This document shows, piece by piece, positions 43,301-52,454 of a DNA stretch of 64,000 nt. Position 1 is the stretch's first letter. Every line of letters starts with the position of its first letter. The translations under genes and the position numbers were made by a program. Below the pieces are notes generated by a model. It searched no databases. It saw only the letters and a list, made by a program, of their open reading frames with translations, and was not told the origin of the DNA. The DNA comes from Bacillota bacterium. Lineage in GTDB: Bacteria; Bacillota; Clostridia; Caldicoprobacterales; Xylanivirgaceae. The stretch covers positions 100,105 to 164,104 of the forward strand of contig JAMOAB010000029.1 of the NCBI GenBank assembly GCA_023621995.1, read 5' to 3'.

Positions 43301-44899
43301 ATGAAGAGGGTTTTGAGTATTTTACTTGCCATAATGATCATCTTTACAGTTGTTGGATGTTCTGGAGGCGAGAAGGCTGACAGTCCTCAAACAGACACTA
43401 CCGTAACAGAAAAAGAAGGTAAGGAGTCTGATGACAAATCTGATGAACCAGAAGGAGAGGAAGATCCAATACTTTCAGATGAAAAACCTGAGCTAAAGAT
43501 TCTCACATACTATACAGGTTTTAACATGGAAGAACAGCCTAGCTATGAAGTAGTAGAAGAGATGACAGGTTATAAGGTGAAATGGTTTAATCTCCCACAA
43601 GAAAATGCAGATGAAAAGTTATTACTTGAAATAGCAGGTGGTACTTCGTATGATCTTTTAATGAGGATGAGCACTAATCAGACGAATCAGTTATATGTTC
43701 AAAATGCGTTAGTAGATTTAAAACCATACTTAGATAAATACGGCGAAAATATATATGAAGGTATATCTGATATGTCATTAGAAGCTCTTACCGATGAAGA
43801 TGGCATGATTTATGCTATACCCCACGAACCGTTTGATGAACCACAACCTGGTGATAATCCTTACGGTGTTCTAAAAGGAGGAATTGGCTTCAATTCTACC
43901 TATTTAGAGGAGTTAGGTAAAGATATACCCAAAAATTTAGATGAGTTCTACGACGTATTAAAGGCATATACCGATAAAACTGGCAAACCAGCATTTACAC
44001 AGTCTGCTGTAGGTTGGAACAACCATATTCTAGCTGCTTTTGGAATGGGAGATCCAAGCTGGTATGAGATAGATGGAGAATATGTCCATCGCATTAAGCA
44101 TCCTAAAGCTGTAGAATATCTAGCCTTTATGCAGAAGCTATATAAAGAGGGCTTACTGGACAATGATTTTCCTGTGAATACAGCTGAAACAGCAAAAGAG
44201 AAATTTGCAAATGGAACAGTTATCGCTTATCCTGTTATGTTTTGGAGTATAGATAGTATATATAATGCATTTGAAGCAGCAGGACTTGATGCAAAGGTAA
44301 AGGTAGCCACATATCTTGCTCCAGATGCTGAAACTGATCCTGTTGTCTATATAAGGCAGGGAATCCTCAATACAACATGTATTCCTAAGACTGCAGAAAA
44401 CCCAGAGCATGCAATAAATTGGTTTAATACAATTTCCGATAAGGATAACTTTGAGAAAATATATCTTGGTGAAGAAGGCGACTCCTATGAGATCAAGGAT
44501 GGAAGCTATTACCCGATATTCCCAGCCTTTGATGACTTTACTAATTCTGATAAATTTACAGGGGTTGCACCTGCAAGCAATGTATTCCAAATGTGGCAGG
44601 CAAGGGCGCGTAAGACAGATGCTATGGCTGAGATATATGATCAGATGAACTCTAGAATAGATGAATATAAGACCGAATATTATTATGAAAATTACGCGGC
44701 GTCCCTTGAAGCAGTGCAGAAAAATAAAATGGCACTAGATACTATGGTCAACGACTCCTTAATTCAAGCCATTGTAGATGGAGTGGATCCTCAAAAGGCT
44801 ATAGATGATATAATCGAAGAATGGGATAAGACCGGTGGACTTGAATATGAGGAAGCTATGAAAAATTGGTACAAAGAAAATAAGGATAAATTTAATTAA
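43301..44899 (+). CDS. Extracellular sugar-binding lipoprotein of the CUT1 importer
   Basis: The 532-residue substrate-binding protein has a lipoprotein signal (MKRVLSILLAIMIIFTVVGC, lipobox Cys at residue 20), then a Glu/Asp/Lys-rich linker (about 23-60) and a two-lobed type 1 solute-binding domain. It is of the large LplA class that accompanies YesM/YesN. ATG 43301 is chosen over 43295 by spacing from AGGAGG. Ligand unknown, probably an oligosaccharide. Confidence 0.92.
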   Translation: MKRVLSILLAIMIIFTVVGCSGGEKADSPQTDTTVTEKEGKESDDKSDEPEGEEDPILSDEKPELKILTYYTGFNMEEQPSYEVVEEMTGYKVKWFNLPQENADEKLLLEIAGGTSYDLLMRMSTNQTNQLYVQNALVDLKPYLDKYGENIYEGISDMSLEALTDEDGMIYAIPHEPFDEPQPGDNPYGVLKGGIGFNSTYLEELGKDIPKNLDEFYDVLKAYTDKTGKPAFTQSAVGWNNHILAAFGMGDPSWYEIDGEYVHRIKHPKAVEYLAFMQKLYKEGLLDNDFPVNTAETAKEKFANGTVIAYPVMFWSIDSIYNAFEAAGLDAKVKVATYLAPDAETDPVVYIRQGILNTTCIPKTAENPEHAINWFNTISDKDNFEKIYLGEEGDSYEIKDGSYYPIFPAFDDFTNSDKFTGVAPASNVFQMWQARARKTDAMAEIYDQMNSRIDEYKTEYYYENYAASLEAVQKNKMALDTMVNDSLIQAIVDGVDPQKAIDDIIEEWDKTGGLEYEEAMKNWYKENKDKFN

Positions 44900-44946
44900 G
44901 AATATATGTTTAGCAAGTTTGAAAGCTAATATATATTAATGTAGAT

Positions 44947-45000
44947 GAGACCTGGCAAACAGTATAGCTTTAAAAAACTATAGTTTGTCAGGTCTCTGTT
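44947..45000 (+). terminator. Terminator of the ABC importer operon
   Basis: Long imperfect hairpin: GAGACCTGGCAAAC (44947-44960) pairs with GTTTGTCAGGTCTC with one mismatch, plus an inner CTATAG-type helix. The T-tract is short. Confidence 0.75.
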
Positions 45001-45154
45001 GTTGAAAAGGGGTATTATATAACTAAAACAAATACTAAAAATAAACCAGCCGTATTAATTGTAAAAGTATTTAAGGTAATTATTTAAATATGTAGACAAC
45101 TATTTTTAATATTGAACTTTAGAGAAGTTATGTAAAATGTAGGAGGTATGTGTT

Positions 45155-46498
45155 ATGAATTTGGAATTTCAATTCACACATGAAGCGGATGTAGTAGTGT
45201 GTGGAGCAGGAACTGCAGGTTCCATAGCGGCTATTGCAGCTGCCAATGAGGGAAAGACTGTGGCACTTATCGAACAATTTGGGACTGTAGGAGGAAGCAG
45301 TACACTAGGACTTGTAACTCCTTTAATGCGGACAGGGGTAGAGAACAATCCTATGTGTTCGTATGTTGCTCAAGATGTCAATGCTAGGCTGGTAGAATAC
45401 GGTGGAGCTAGCGGAGATGGATCAGCATTTGATCCCCACATGTTATCCTTAGTTTTAGAAGAGTTATTGATGCGGGATGAGATAAAAGTGTTTTATCACA
45501 CGTTTATATGTGATGTATCAAGGAAAGGAGATTCTATAAAAGGTATTGTCGTACAGAATAAATCTGGACGAGGTATAATAAGTGGCAAGGTCTATATTGA
45601 TGCTACTGGTGATGGAGATGTTTCATATCTAGCCGGAGCAGAATTTGAATCTGGTGATGAGGAGACTGGAAAGAACCAACCGGTATCTCTTCGCTATATG
45701 CTAGGCGGTATTGATATGAAAAAATTTCGAGAGTTTTTAGCTAAATACGGACATGTGTCGGAAAATATCTCTACAGCGGTGACAATACCTAATCGAAATT
45801 GGCCTTTGTATTCTGTCTTTATGGAGGCAGTTGAAAATGGCGATCTAGAAGAAGACGACGCAGTCTATTGGCAAATATTTGGAGTACCTGGGAGAAAGGA
45901 TACTCTGGCATTTAATTGCCCAGAATTTTTTGATACAACTGATGCAGTAGACTATAAAGATCTTACCTATGTTCAATTACATGGGAAAAAGGCTATTTTA
46001 AGGCAGCTAAGATTCTATAAGAAGTATCTACAGGGTTTTGAGGATGCATATATATCGGATATTGCCACAATGGTAGGTGTTCGTGAATCTCGTAGAATCG
46101 TCACAGAGTACTTTTTAAAGGCAGAAGATATATTGGCACATAGAAAGTTTGCAGATGGAATTGCCCAATCAAATTATCCTATAGACATCCATGGCAGGAA
46201 CTTACGACTTGAGTCTAACAAGGGAAATAGAGCTCTCGATGACAGTAGACCCTTTTATGAAATACCCTATCGCAGTTTAGTTGTTAAAGGGATCGACAAT
46301 TTATTAGTAGCTGGTAGGTGTATAGGTGCTGATTTTGTTGCCCAGAGTTCTCTGCGTATAATACCAACATGTAGGGCAATGGGAGAGGCTTGTGGAATCG
46401 CAGCAGCAATGGCTATTGATAATAATATAAAATCAGCTCAAGTTGATGGTAGCAAAGTTAGAGAACACATGATAAAAAAGGGTGCAGAGTTTGCCTAA
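45155..46498 (+). CDS. FAD-dependent oxidoreductase (PF12831-type)
   Basis: A 447-residue flavoprotein with N-terminal dinucleotide-binding motif DVVVCGAGTAGSIAAIAAANEGKTVALIEQ, then GGSSTLGLVTPLM, DATGDGDVSYLAGAEFE and the C-terminal FAD segment LLVAGRCIGADFVAQSS. The family is often found beside carbohydrate degradation genes, probably oxidising a sugar or derivative. No signal peptide. Separated from the ABC operon by a terminator, but likely part of the same locus. Confidence 0.88.
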   Translation: MNLEFQFTHEADVVVCGAGTAGSIAAIAAANEGKTVALIEQFGTVGGSSTLGLVTPLMRTGVENNPMCSYVAQDVNARLVEYGGASGDGSAFDPHMLSLVLEELLMRDEIKVFYHTFICDVSRKGDSIKGIVVQNKSGRGIISGKVYIDATGDGDVSYLAGAEFESGDEETGKNQPVSLRYMLGGIDMKKFREFLAKYGHVSENISTAVTIPNRNWPLYSVFMEAVENGDLEEDDAVYWQIFGVPGRKDTLAFNCPEFFDTTDAVDYKDLTYVQLHGKKAILRQLRFYKKYLQGFEDAYISDIATMVGVRESRRIVTEYFLKAEDILAHRKFADGIAQSNYPIDIHGRNLRLESNKGNRALDDSRPFYEIPYRSLVVKGIDNLLVAGRCIGADFVAQSSLRIIPTCRAMGEACGIAAAMAIDNNIKSAQVDGSKVREHMIKKGAEFA

Positions 46499-46527
46499 GT
46501 TAGACTTGGAAGGGGAACATAATAATA

Positions 46528-47475
46528 ATGAAGTCAATTAGAGGAAGCTGGTTTGAATTTCAGCACCACAACAGGGCTGAAGGAGTCTATTGGAATGAGA
46601 GCTGTCAAAAGTTCACATGTGAAGATTGGAATGCTAAGATAAAAGAAATATCAGAAATAGGGATAGAATATTTAGTGTTATTGGCCAGCGCCCTATATGA
46701 GGAGGCATATTATAATTCTTCAATTTATCCAAGAGCCAAGCTTAATTGTGCTGATCCTATGGAGGCAATCTTTGCAGCTGCAGATAAATACAATATGAAA
46801 TTTTTTGTAAGCGGAGGATTCTTTGGAGATTGGACTGCCGATAGAGTCGCTTTTAATGACCCTGAGATAGAAAAAATGCGTCTACAGGCTTTAAACGAGA
46901 TTGCCGAAACATATGGGCATCATCCAAGTTTTTATGGTTGGTACTGGCCTAGAGAAGCATATATTGACTCTTATTTTAAAGAGGATTTTATTAGATATGT
47001 AAATAGCTGTAGTAGAGAAGCACGTAGGCTTATTCCAGATGGCAAAATTCTCATTGCTCCATATGGTACTAGAGTGGCAATACCTGATGACAAGTTTGTA
47101 GGGCAACTAGATGAGTTAGATGTAGATATTGTGGCTTATCAAGATGAAATAGGTGTTCAAAAGACAGAAGTTCATGAAATACCTAGAATTTATGAAGGCT
47201 TAAGGAGAGCACATGACAGGGCATCTAGAGCGGCAATTTGGGCAGATGTAGAAGCCTTTAAATTTGAAGGCACTGTCTATAAGAGTGCCCTCCTTCCTGC
47301 TCCTTTTTCGCGAGTGCAGAAACAGCTGGAGGCAGTGTCTCCATATGTAGATGTCATAACTATATATCAATATCAGGGGATGATGAACAAACCAGGCTCT
47401 AAGGTATTTGCTGGTCATCCAAGTTCTACAGAGTTATATTTAGATTATGTGAACTGGTTAGAGCAAAATAAATAA
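46528..47475 (+). CDS. DUF4434-like TIM-barrel protein
   Basis: The 315-residue protein looks like a glycoside-hydrolase-fold barrel: GSWFEFQHHNRAEGVYWNE, KEISEIGIEYLVLLAS, KFFVSGGFFGDW, HPSFYGWYWPREAYID, VDIVAYQDEIGVQ, AAIWADVEAF and VDVITIYQYQGMM. Acidic residues at strand ends (PREA, YQDEIG, WADVEAF) are candidate catalytic carboxylates. No signal peptide, so it is intracellular. It follows the FAD enzyme by 29 bp; the two probably work together on an imported sugar. Confidence 0.75.
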   Translation: MKSIRGSWFEFQHHNRAEGVYWNESCQKFTCEDWNAKIKEISEIGIEYLVLLASALYEEAYYNSSIYPRAKLNCADPMEAIFAAADKYNMKFFVSGGFFGDWTADRVAFNDPEIEKMRLQALNEIAETYGHHPSFYGWYWPREAYIDSYFKEDFIRYVNSCSREARRLIPDGKILIAPYGTRVAIPDDKFVGQLDELDVDIVAYQDEIGVQKTEVHEIPRIYEGLRRAHDRASRAAIWADVEAFKFEGTVYKSALLPAPFSRVQKQLEAVSPYVDVITIYQYQGMMNKPGSKVFAGHPSSTELYLDYVNWLEQNK

Positions 47476-47510
47476 TATATTTTAAAGTAGAATTATAAAT
47501 AATAGAATTA

Positions 47511-47556
47511 AACCCGATGTGGCCATATTAGCTAATATGGCCACATCGGGTTCTTT
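47511..47556 (+). terminator. Terminator after the DUF4434-like gene
   Basis: Perfect palindrome of 42 bp (47511-47552; core CGATGTGGCCATA / TATGGCCACATCG) followed by a T-rich run. Confidence 0.92.
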
Positions 47557-47650
47557 ATTTTCGACATATACTATACCACAGAATAACATAAATTTTAAGT
47601 ATTATAATTTTTATTAATATCATGTATTAAATATATTAGGTGATAATTTT

Positions 47651-48565
47651 ATGGAACAAAAGAGTATGACAGGACTAGTAAGTGCTTTTGCAAGAGCCTA
47701 TCATGCAGAAAACAATACAGAAAAATATTCAATGATAGCCTAGCAAATACTATTTTAGGAGAAGAGGAATATAATCAAATTTCAAAGAATTTTTTCACAG
47801 GGAATAAAATTTTTCAATCCATCTTTTTTAGGTACAGAGGACGAGGCGCTGAGATGGATTGTGGACAGCTTGTTATCACCATCCCCACTTGGTAGGGCGA
47901 TATTCAGTGAGACAGCATTTGAAAATGCTGTCAGAATCGGAGCGAAACAATATTTAATTTTTGCTGCAGGATATGATACTTTCGCCTATTGTCAACTGGA
48001 ATGGGCAAAAAAACTTCAGATTTTTGAACTTGATCATTCTGTAATTACACAGGATAAGCAGAACCGATTAAAAAGGTCAGACATTGAAATACCCGATAAT
48101 GTCCATTATATAGATGTAGATTTAACAAAACATAGATGAAAAGATAGCTTGCTAACAAAACCTGCTTTTCGCAAGGACAAAACTAGTTTTTGTAGTTTGC
48201 CAGGAATAATTTATTATTTGTCAAAGCCAATTTTTGTAGAAACTATTAAAACACTTGGCTCAGTTATTCCTGCAGGTAGTACTATTGTTTTTGACTATTC
48301 GGATGAAAACACCCATACTGCCCATGCAGGCGAGAGAACAAAAAAGCAATTAGCGTTGGCAGGTGGAGCGGGTGAGAAAATGCTTGCAAGCTATTCCTAT
48401 AATGCACTTGAGAGGTTACTTGCAGACAATGGCTTTCTAATCTATGAACACCTAACTCCTGATGACGTTATAGAGCGATATTTTACAAGATATAATATTG
48501 CTAATCCCAATCAGGTTATTACAGCTTTTGATAATGTGAACTATTGCCTCGCAGTTAAGAAATGA
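47651..48565 (+). pseudogene. Decayed leucine-carboxyl-methyltransferase-family SAM methyltransferase
   Basis: Three collinear fragments of one class I methyltransferase (PF04072-like). Frame A from ATG 47651 reads MEQKSMTGLVSAFARAYHAE and soon hits TAG. A second frame then gives FNDSLANTILGEEEYNQ. After what looks like a one-base insertion near 47803 a third frame gives FFNPSFLGTEDEALRWIVD, then AKQYLIFAAGYDTFAY (SAM motif) and FELDHS. An in-frame TGA at 48137-48139 sits where the family appears to have Trp, and the reading continues to GFLIYEHLTPDDVIERYF before TAA. Two frameshifts and a nonsense codon make it non-functional. Confidence 0.85.
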
Positions 48566-48762
48566 TATAGACAATTAATTGGGATTCATAGGATTGTTGT
48601 TTGTAGCCCATATGTCTCTTTATATAGGCGAGAAAGTATGGATATTCAATCCGTGTGAATAAAGAAACAAGTAAAGTAGACACAAAACCATAGCTGTTTT
48701 TACTGTATAGTATGATATACTTAGTATATAGAACTCGCCAATAACGATGTGGAGGTGAGGTT

Positions 48763-49461
48763 ATGAGAAGAGTACCATCTTTTATATTAGCTCTACTTTT
48801 TTGTGTATCTATCGCCGGTTGTCAAAAACCAAATGCATCGGCAGAAGTCCCCCCTGACTTAGTAGATATTACTAGTGGGGCAAAAGAGGAAGAGATAATT
48901 ATTACTTATTCGGATTTGACGCATGATGGCAATGAAGAAAAGGTAATGATAGATGTTTCGCAATTAAAGGAAAAGCAGACCGTCATTTTAAAGGTCTTAG
49001 ACGAGAAAGACAATATTATCTGGGAAGAGTCAGCAGGTACTGCCCATGCAGGTTGGAATTCTATATATCTGTACACTTTAAATGGAGAAGATTATCTATT
49101 GAGATATAATCCATATATAGTTCAAGGTATAGCAGATTACAAGTATGAGCTATTTTATTTAGATGAGAATGGTTCGGAGAAGCATAAGGATTTTAATAGT
49201 CTACATTTTGACATAACAGGTTGCGAACATCCATTAGATGTAGAAAAGATTGTATCCTTTGTGGATGAAGTAAATGAATATCTTAGCAAAAGCATTTTGC
49301 TGTTGAGCACGCAGGATTCAGAATTAGTACACAGCACTTCTAAAGATCGTATAGTTAAAACGGAAGAACTTTCATGGCTAAACGACTATGACATAGAATA
49401 TGATGACCATGATAGTCTAAAAGACAAGTTAGAGAAATATCAAGAACATTTTACAGATTGA
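48763..49461 (+). CDS. Predicted lipoprotein of unknown function
   Basis: The 232-residue protein has a lipoprotein signal peptide (MRRVPSFILALLFCVSIAGC, lipobox IAGC, Cys at residue 20). The mature part contains a region like calcium/beta-propeller-type secreted proteins (YSDLTHDGNEEKVMIDV), but no family is identified firmly. RBS GGAGGTGAGG lies directly before ATG 48763. A monocistronic accessory gene between a pseudogene and the P-loop kinase. Confidence 0.7.
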   Translation: MRRVPSFILALLFCVSIAGCQKPNASAEVPPDLVDITSGAKEEEIIITYSDLTHDGNEEKVMIDVSQLKEKQTVILKVLDEKDNIIWEESAGTAHAGWNSIYLYTLNGEDYLLRYNPYIVQGIADYKYELFYLDENGSEKHKDFNSLHFDITGCEHPLDVEKIVSFVDEVNEYLSKSILLLSTQDSELVHSTSKDRIVKTEELSWLNDYDIEYDDHDSLKDKLEKYQEHFTD

Positions 49462-49509
49462 TTGGAAATTACTAAAATAACATTTTAAAGTGATTATACG
49501 GAGGCCAAT

Positions 49510-50025
49510 ATGACAATTGGTAATAGAATAATGATAGTCGGCTCGCCTGGAAGTGGGAAGAGCACTTTTGCACGGGAACTTGCTGAAATTACAGGTATCC
49601 CGTTAATTCATCTCGATAGAAAGTTTTGGAATGCTGGATGGGTAGAGATGCCAAAGGAAGAGTTTTATGCATGGCAGAGGGAAATAGTTCAGGAGGACAC
49701 ATGGATAATTGATGGAAATTATGGTGGCTCAATGGATATCCGCCTTTTAAGGGCAGATACGGTTGTAAACTTCCAGCTTTCAAGGTGGACTTGTGTCATG
49801 GGATATTTTAAGCGGCTGATTACGAATATGGGGAAGAGTCGTCCAGATATGGGAGAGGGTTGTCCCGAGCGGCTGGACTTGGAATTTGTAAAATATATTT
49901 GGAATTTCCCTAAAAATGTTGCTGGAAGTAATAGGGAGAGGATAGAGCGGTATGAGGGTTTAAAGGTTATAACTTTTTCGAGTAGGAGAGAGGCTGATAG
50001 CTTCTTAGAAGGACTTAGGTCTTGA
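49510..50025 (+). CDS. P-loop kinase, FlaR-like (topology modulation protein family)
   Basis: A 171-residue adenylate-kinase-like NTPase with Walker A GSPGSGKST (about residues 11-19), LIHLDRKFWNAGWVEMP, and the lid region WIIDGNYGGSMDIRLLRADTVV. Members annotated FlaR or topology modulation have no established substrate. It overlaps the start region of the phosphoglycerate mutase gene. Confidence 0.83.
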   Translation: MTIGNRIMIVGSPGSGKSTFARELAEITGIPLIHLDRKFWNAGWVEMPKEEFYAWQREIVQEDTWIIDGNYGGSMDIRLLRADTVVNFQLSRWTCVMGYFKRLITNMGKSRPDMGEGCPERLDLEFVKYIWNFPKNVAGSNRERIERYEGLKVITFSSRREADSFLEGLRS

Positions 50026-50051
50026 GTTTTAAAAAATATGGAGGAATGAAA

Positions 50052-51635
50052 ATGGAAGGTAGAAGGCCTGTGATATTAATTGTCATGGACGGAATAGGGA
50101 TTAATGAAGAAGAATATGGAAACTCTGTTAAATCGGCATATACACCTACACTCAATAAACTTTCAAGAATATGTCCAAGCATTCAACTACAGGCCCATGG
50201 GACAGCAGTTGGCTTACCCTCTGACTATGATATGGGCAATAGTGAGGTAGGGCATAATGCACTTGGAAGTGGACAGATATATGCCCAAGGTGCAAGGCTT
50301 GTAAATGAATCCATTAAAAATGGTAAAATGTATTCTTCCCTTACTTGGAATATTATAATTAATAACTGCATTAAAAATAATAGTACATTGCATTTTATTG
50401 GACTCTTATCCGATGGCAATGTTCACTCTAATGTGTCACATCTAAAGTCAATGCTAAAGAGATCTAAAAAAGAAGGGATATTACATGTGCGAATTCATAT
50501 TTTATTGGACGGCCGTGATGTCGATCCCATATCAGCATTAAAATATGTAGATGATTTAGAGACATTTTTATCAGAATTAAACGATGATCATTTTGACGCT
50601 AGAATTGCCTCAGGTGGCGGGCGCATGAAAATTACTATGGACAGATATGAAGCAAATTGGAATATGGTAAAGCTCGGATGGGATACACATGTTTTAGGTA
50701 TTGGTAGACAATTTGGGAGCGCTAATCAGGCGATAAAAACTTATAGGGATGAGCTCGGGGTTATAGATCAAGATTTGCCGCCTTTTGTGATTGCAAAAAA
50801 TGGGATACCTGTAGGCACCATTTATGATAATGATAGCGTCATTCTTTTCAATTTTAGGGGAGATAGAGCTATTGAGCTAAGCGGAGCCTTTGAGGAAGAG
50901 GACTTCGATAAGTTTGACCGAGTAAGATACTCGAAGGCTGTCTACGCTGGTATGCTACAATATGATGGCGATTTAGAATTGCCAAAGCGCTACCTTGTAT
51001 CTCCACCAGATATCCATAATACTTTATCTGAGTTTTTAGTAGAGCATAATATTAAGCAATATGCTGTCTCTGAAACTCAGAAATATGGACATGTTACATA
51101 TTTCTGGAATGGAAATCGAACTGAAAAACTTTCTGAAGAACTTGAGGTTTTCGAAGAGGTTCTATCAGATAAGGTGCCATTTGAACAGCGACCCTGGATG
51201 AAATCCGCAGAGATTACAGATAAACTGATTGATGCTATAAAATCGGGTGAATATAAATTCCTACGTGCAAATTATCCAAACGGGGATATGGTTGGACATA
51301 CAGGTGATTTTAGAGCTGCCCGGATTGCAGTCGAGGCCGTAGATCTGTGTATCGAAAGAATTATAAAGGCTGTGGATGAAGTAAATGGGATACTTATTAT
51401 AACTGCAGATCATGGTAATGCTGACGAGATGTATGAAAAGATTGGAAAAAATGAAATACCCAAAATTAAAACTGCCCATACTTTAAATCCTGTACCGTTT
51501 ATAATCTATGACAGATTTCAAGAACACAAGCTAAAGCAAGGTAGCTTTGGACTTGCTAATGTTGCTTCTACTGTGGTCAATCTTTTAGAGTTAGAAAATC
51601 CTGAAATATGGGAGGAAAGCTTATTAGAAAAATAG
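50052..51635 (+). CDS. gpmI: 2,3-BPG-independent phosphoglycerate mutase, plant-like type
   Basis: A 527-residue iPGM interconverting 3- and 2-phosphoglycerate with two Mn ions. Metal and phospho-Ser motifs: VMDGIGINEEE, DMGNSEVGHNALGSG (catalytic Ser), LLDGRDV, NFRGDRAIEL, NGDMVGHTGD and TADHGNADEM. Stretches such as HGTAVGLPSDYDMGNSEVG, ASGGGRMKITMDRYE, AGMLQYDGDLELP and VTYFWNGNRTE resemble the longer plant/spirochaete-type enzyme more than the usual Bacillus/Clostridium GpmI. ATG 50052 is chosen (GGAGG 50040-50044). Probably acquired and possibly a second mutase. Confidence 0.92.
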   Translation: MEGRRPVILIVMDGIGINEEEYGNSVKSAYTPTLNKLSRICPSIQLQAHGTAVGLPSDYDMGNSEVGHNALGSGQIYAQGARLVNESIKNGKMYSSLTWNIIINNCIKNNSTLHFIGLLSDGNVHSNVSHLKSMLKRSKKEGILHVRIHILLDGRDVDPISALKYVDDLETFLSELNDDHFDARIASGGGRMKITMDRYEANWNMVKLGWDTHVLGIGRQFGSANQAIKTYRDELGVIDQDLPPFVIAKNGIPVGTIYDNDSVILFNFRGDRAIELSGAFEEEDFDKFDRVRYSKAVYAGMLQYDGDLELPKRYLVSPPDIHNTLSEFLVEHNIKQYAVSETQKYGHVTYFWNGNRTEKLSEELEVFEEVLSDKVPFEQRPWMKSAEITDKLIDAIKSGEYKFLRANYPNGDMVGHTGDFRAARIAVEAVDLCIERIIKAVDEVNGILIITADHGNADEMYEKIGKNEIPKIKTAHTLNPVPFIIYDRFQEHKLKQGSFGLANVASTVVNLLELENPEIWEESLLEK

Positions 51636-51691
51636 AAACAATAAAGCCTGTGGAATGTGATAAATAAGCCATGAAAAGGGGTTGCCTATAT

Positions 51692-52450
51692 ATGAATTTT
51701 TATAAAATCACAAGAGAATATTATGCGAAATGGCTTGACGTGACTCCTGAGATTATGGACAAGCAAGGTGTAATATTGACATCATCTACGGAGCGTGATG
51801 TATGCCAAATTGGATATCAGCATCCATTTAGCATATATTCATACATAACTGATAACCTAATCATTATTTCCCATAGTAGACAGTTGACCAATAGAATGGA
51901 GAATTTAAAGGTTGAGATTCAAGCAGAGATGACAGCCCATGAGTTGGCTGCTTTACTGGGGGATAGTTTTAAAATAGATGTAGGACATAGCATTAAATTT
52001 TACTACGATAGATTACCCGATAATGCTAATGTTGGAAATGTAAAACAGCTTACTGCCATCGATTATCCTCTATATCTAGAATTTTTCAATGCGCAGCATC
52101 CAAATGCAGATCCAGGTGATTGGCTAGAAGAATACTTTATAGAGATCAGCGAAAAGGGATATGTGTTTGGAATAATTGAAGATAATAGGCTTGTCTCTGT
52201 GACAGACGCACCAGATATGCCATATATGCAAGATGATGTTCAAGAGATAGGAATTAACACATTGGTCGGATATCGTAGTAGAGGTTATGCTAGGGAGGCA
52301 ACTATAGCATGTATTAAAAATATTATATCGAAGGGAACATGTCCCATATGGTCATGCAACCCAAACAACGTTGCTTCCGAGAGATTAGCATATTCCGTAG
52401 GATATAAGAAGTTGGCAGACGTATTGACGATAAGTATGAAAGAGGGATAG
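51692..52450 (+). CDS. GNAT-family acetyltransferase
   Basis: A 252-residue protein. The N-terminal half is not recognised. The C-terminal half is a GNAT domain with EIGINTLVGYRSRGYAREATIACIKNII as motif A (acetyl-CoA pyrophosphate loop) and NPNNVASERLAYSVGYKKL as motif B. Substrate unknown. ATG 51692 is preferred (GGGG at about 51679), and the nitrilase gene starts 4 bp after its stop, so they are cotranscribed. Confidence 0.82.
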   Translation: MNFYKITREYYAKWLDVTPEIMDKQGVILTSSTERDVCQIGYQHPFSIYSYITDNLIIISHSRQLTNRMENLKVEIQAEMTAHELAALLGDSFKIDVGHSIKFYYDRLPDNANVGNVKQLTAIDYPLYLEFFNAQHPNADPGDWLEEYFIEISEKGYVFGIIEDNRLVSVTDAPDMPYMQDDVQEIGINTLVGYRSRGYAREATIACIKNIISKGTCPIWSCNPNNVASERLAYSVGYKKLADVLTISMKEG

Positions 52451-52454
52451 CAAA

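Noticed and set aside
47511-47552. Long perfect palindromes (also 28399-28440 and 5927-5968) as mobile-element ends
   Set aside because: Each sits directly after a stop codon between transcription units and has T-tracts; they are ordinary intrinsic terminators.
48137-48139. In-frame TGA in the methyltransferase as Trp or selenocysteine recoding
   Set aside because: The same gene has two frameshifts, no SECIS-like context was evident, and other genes in the window use TGA as stop (for example hydF).
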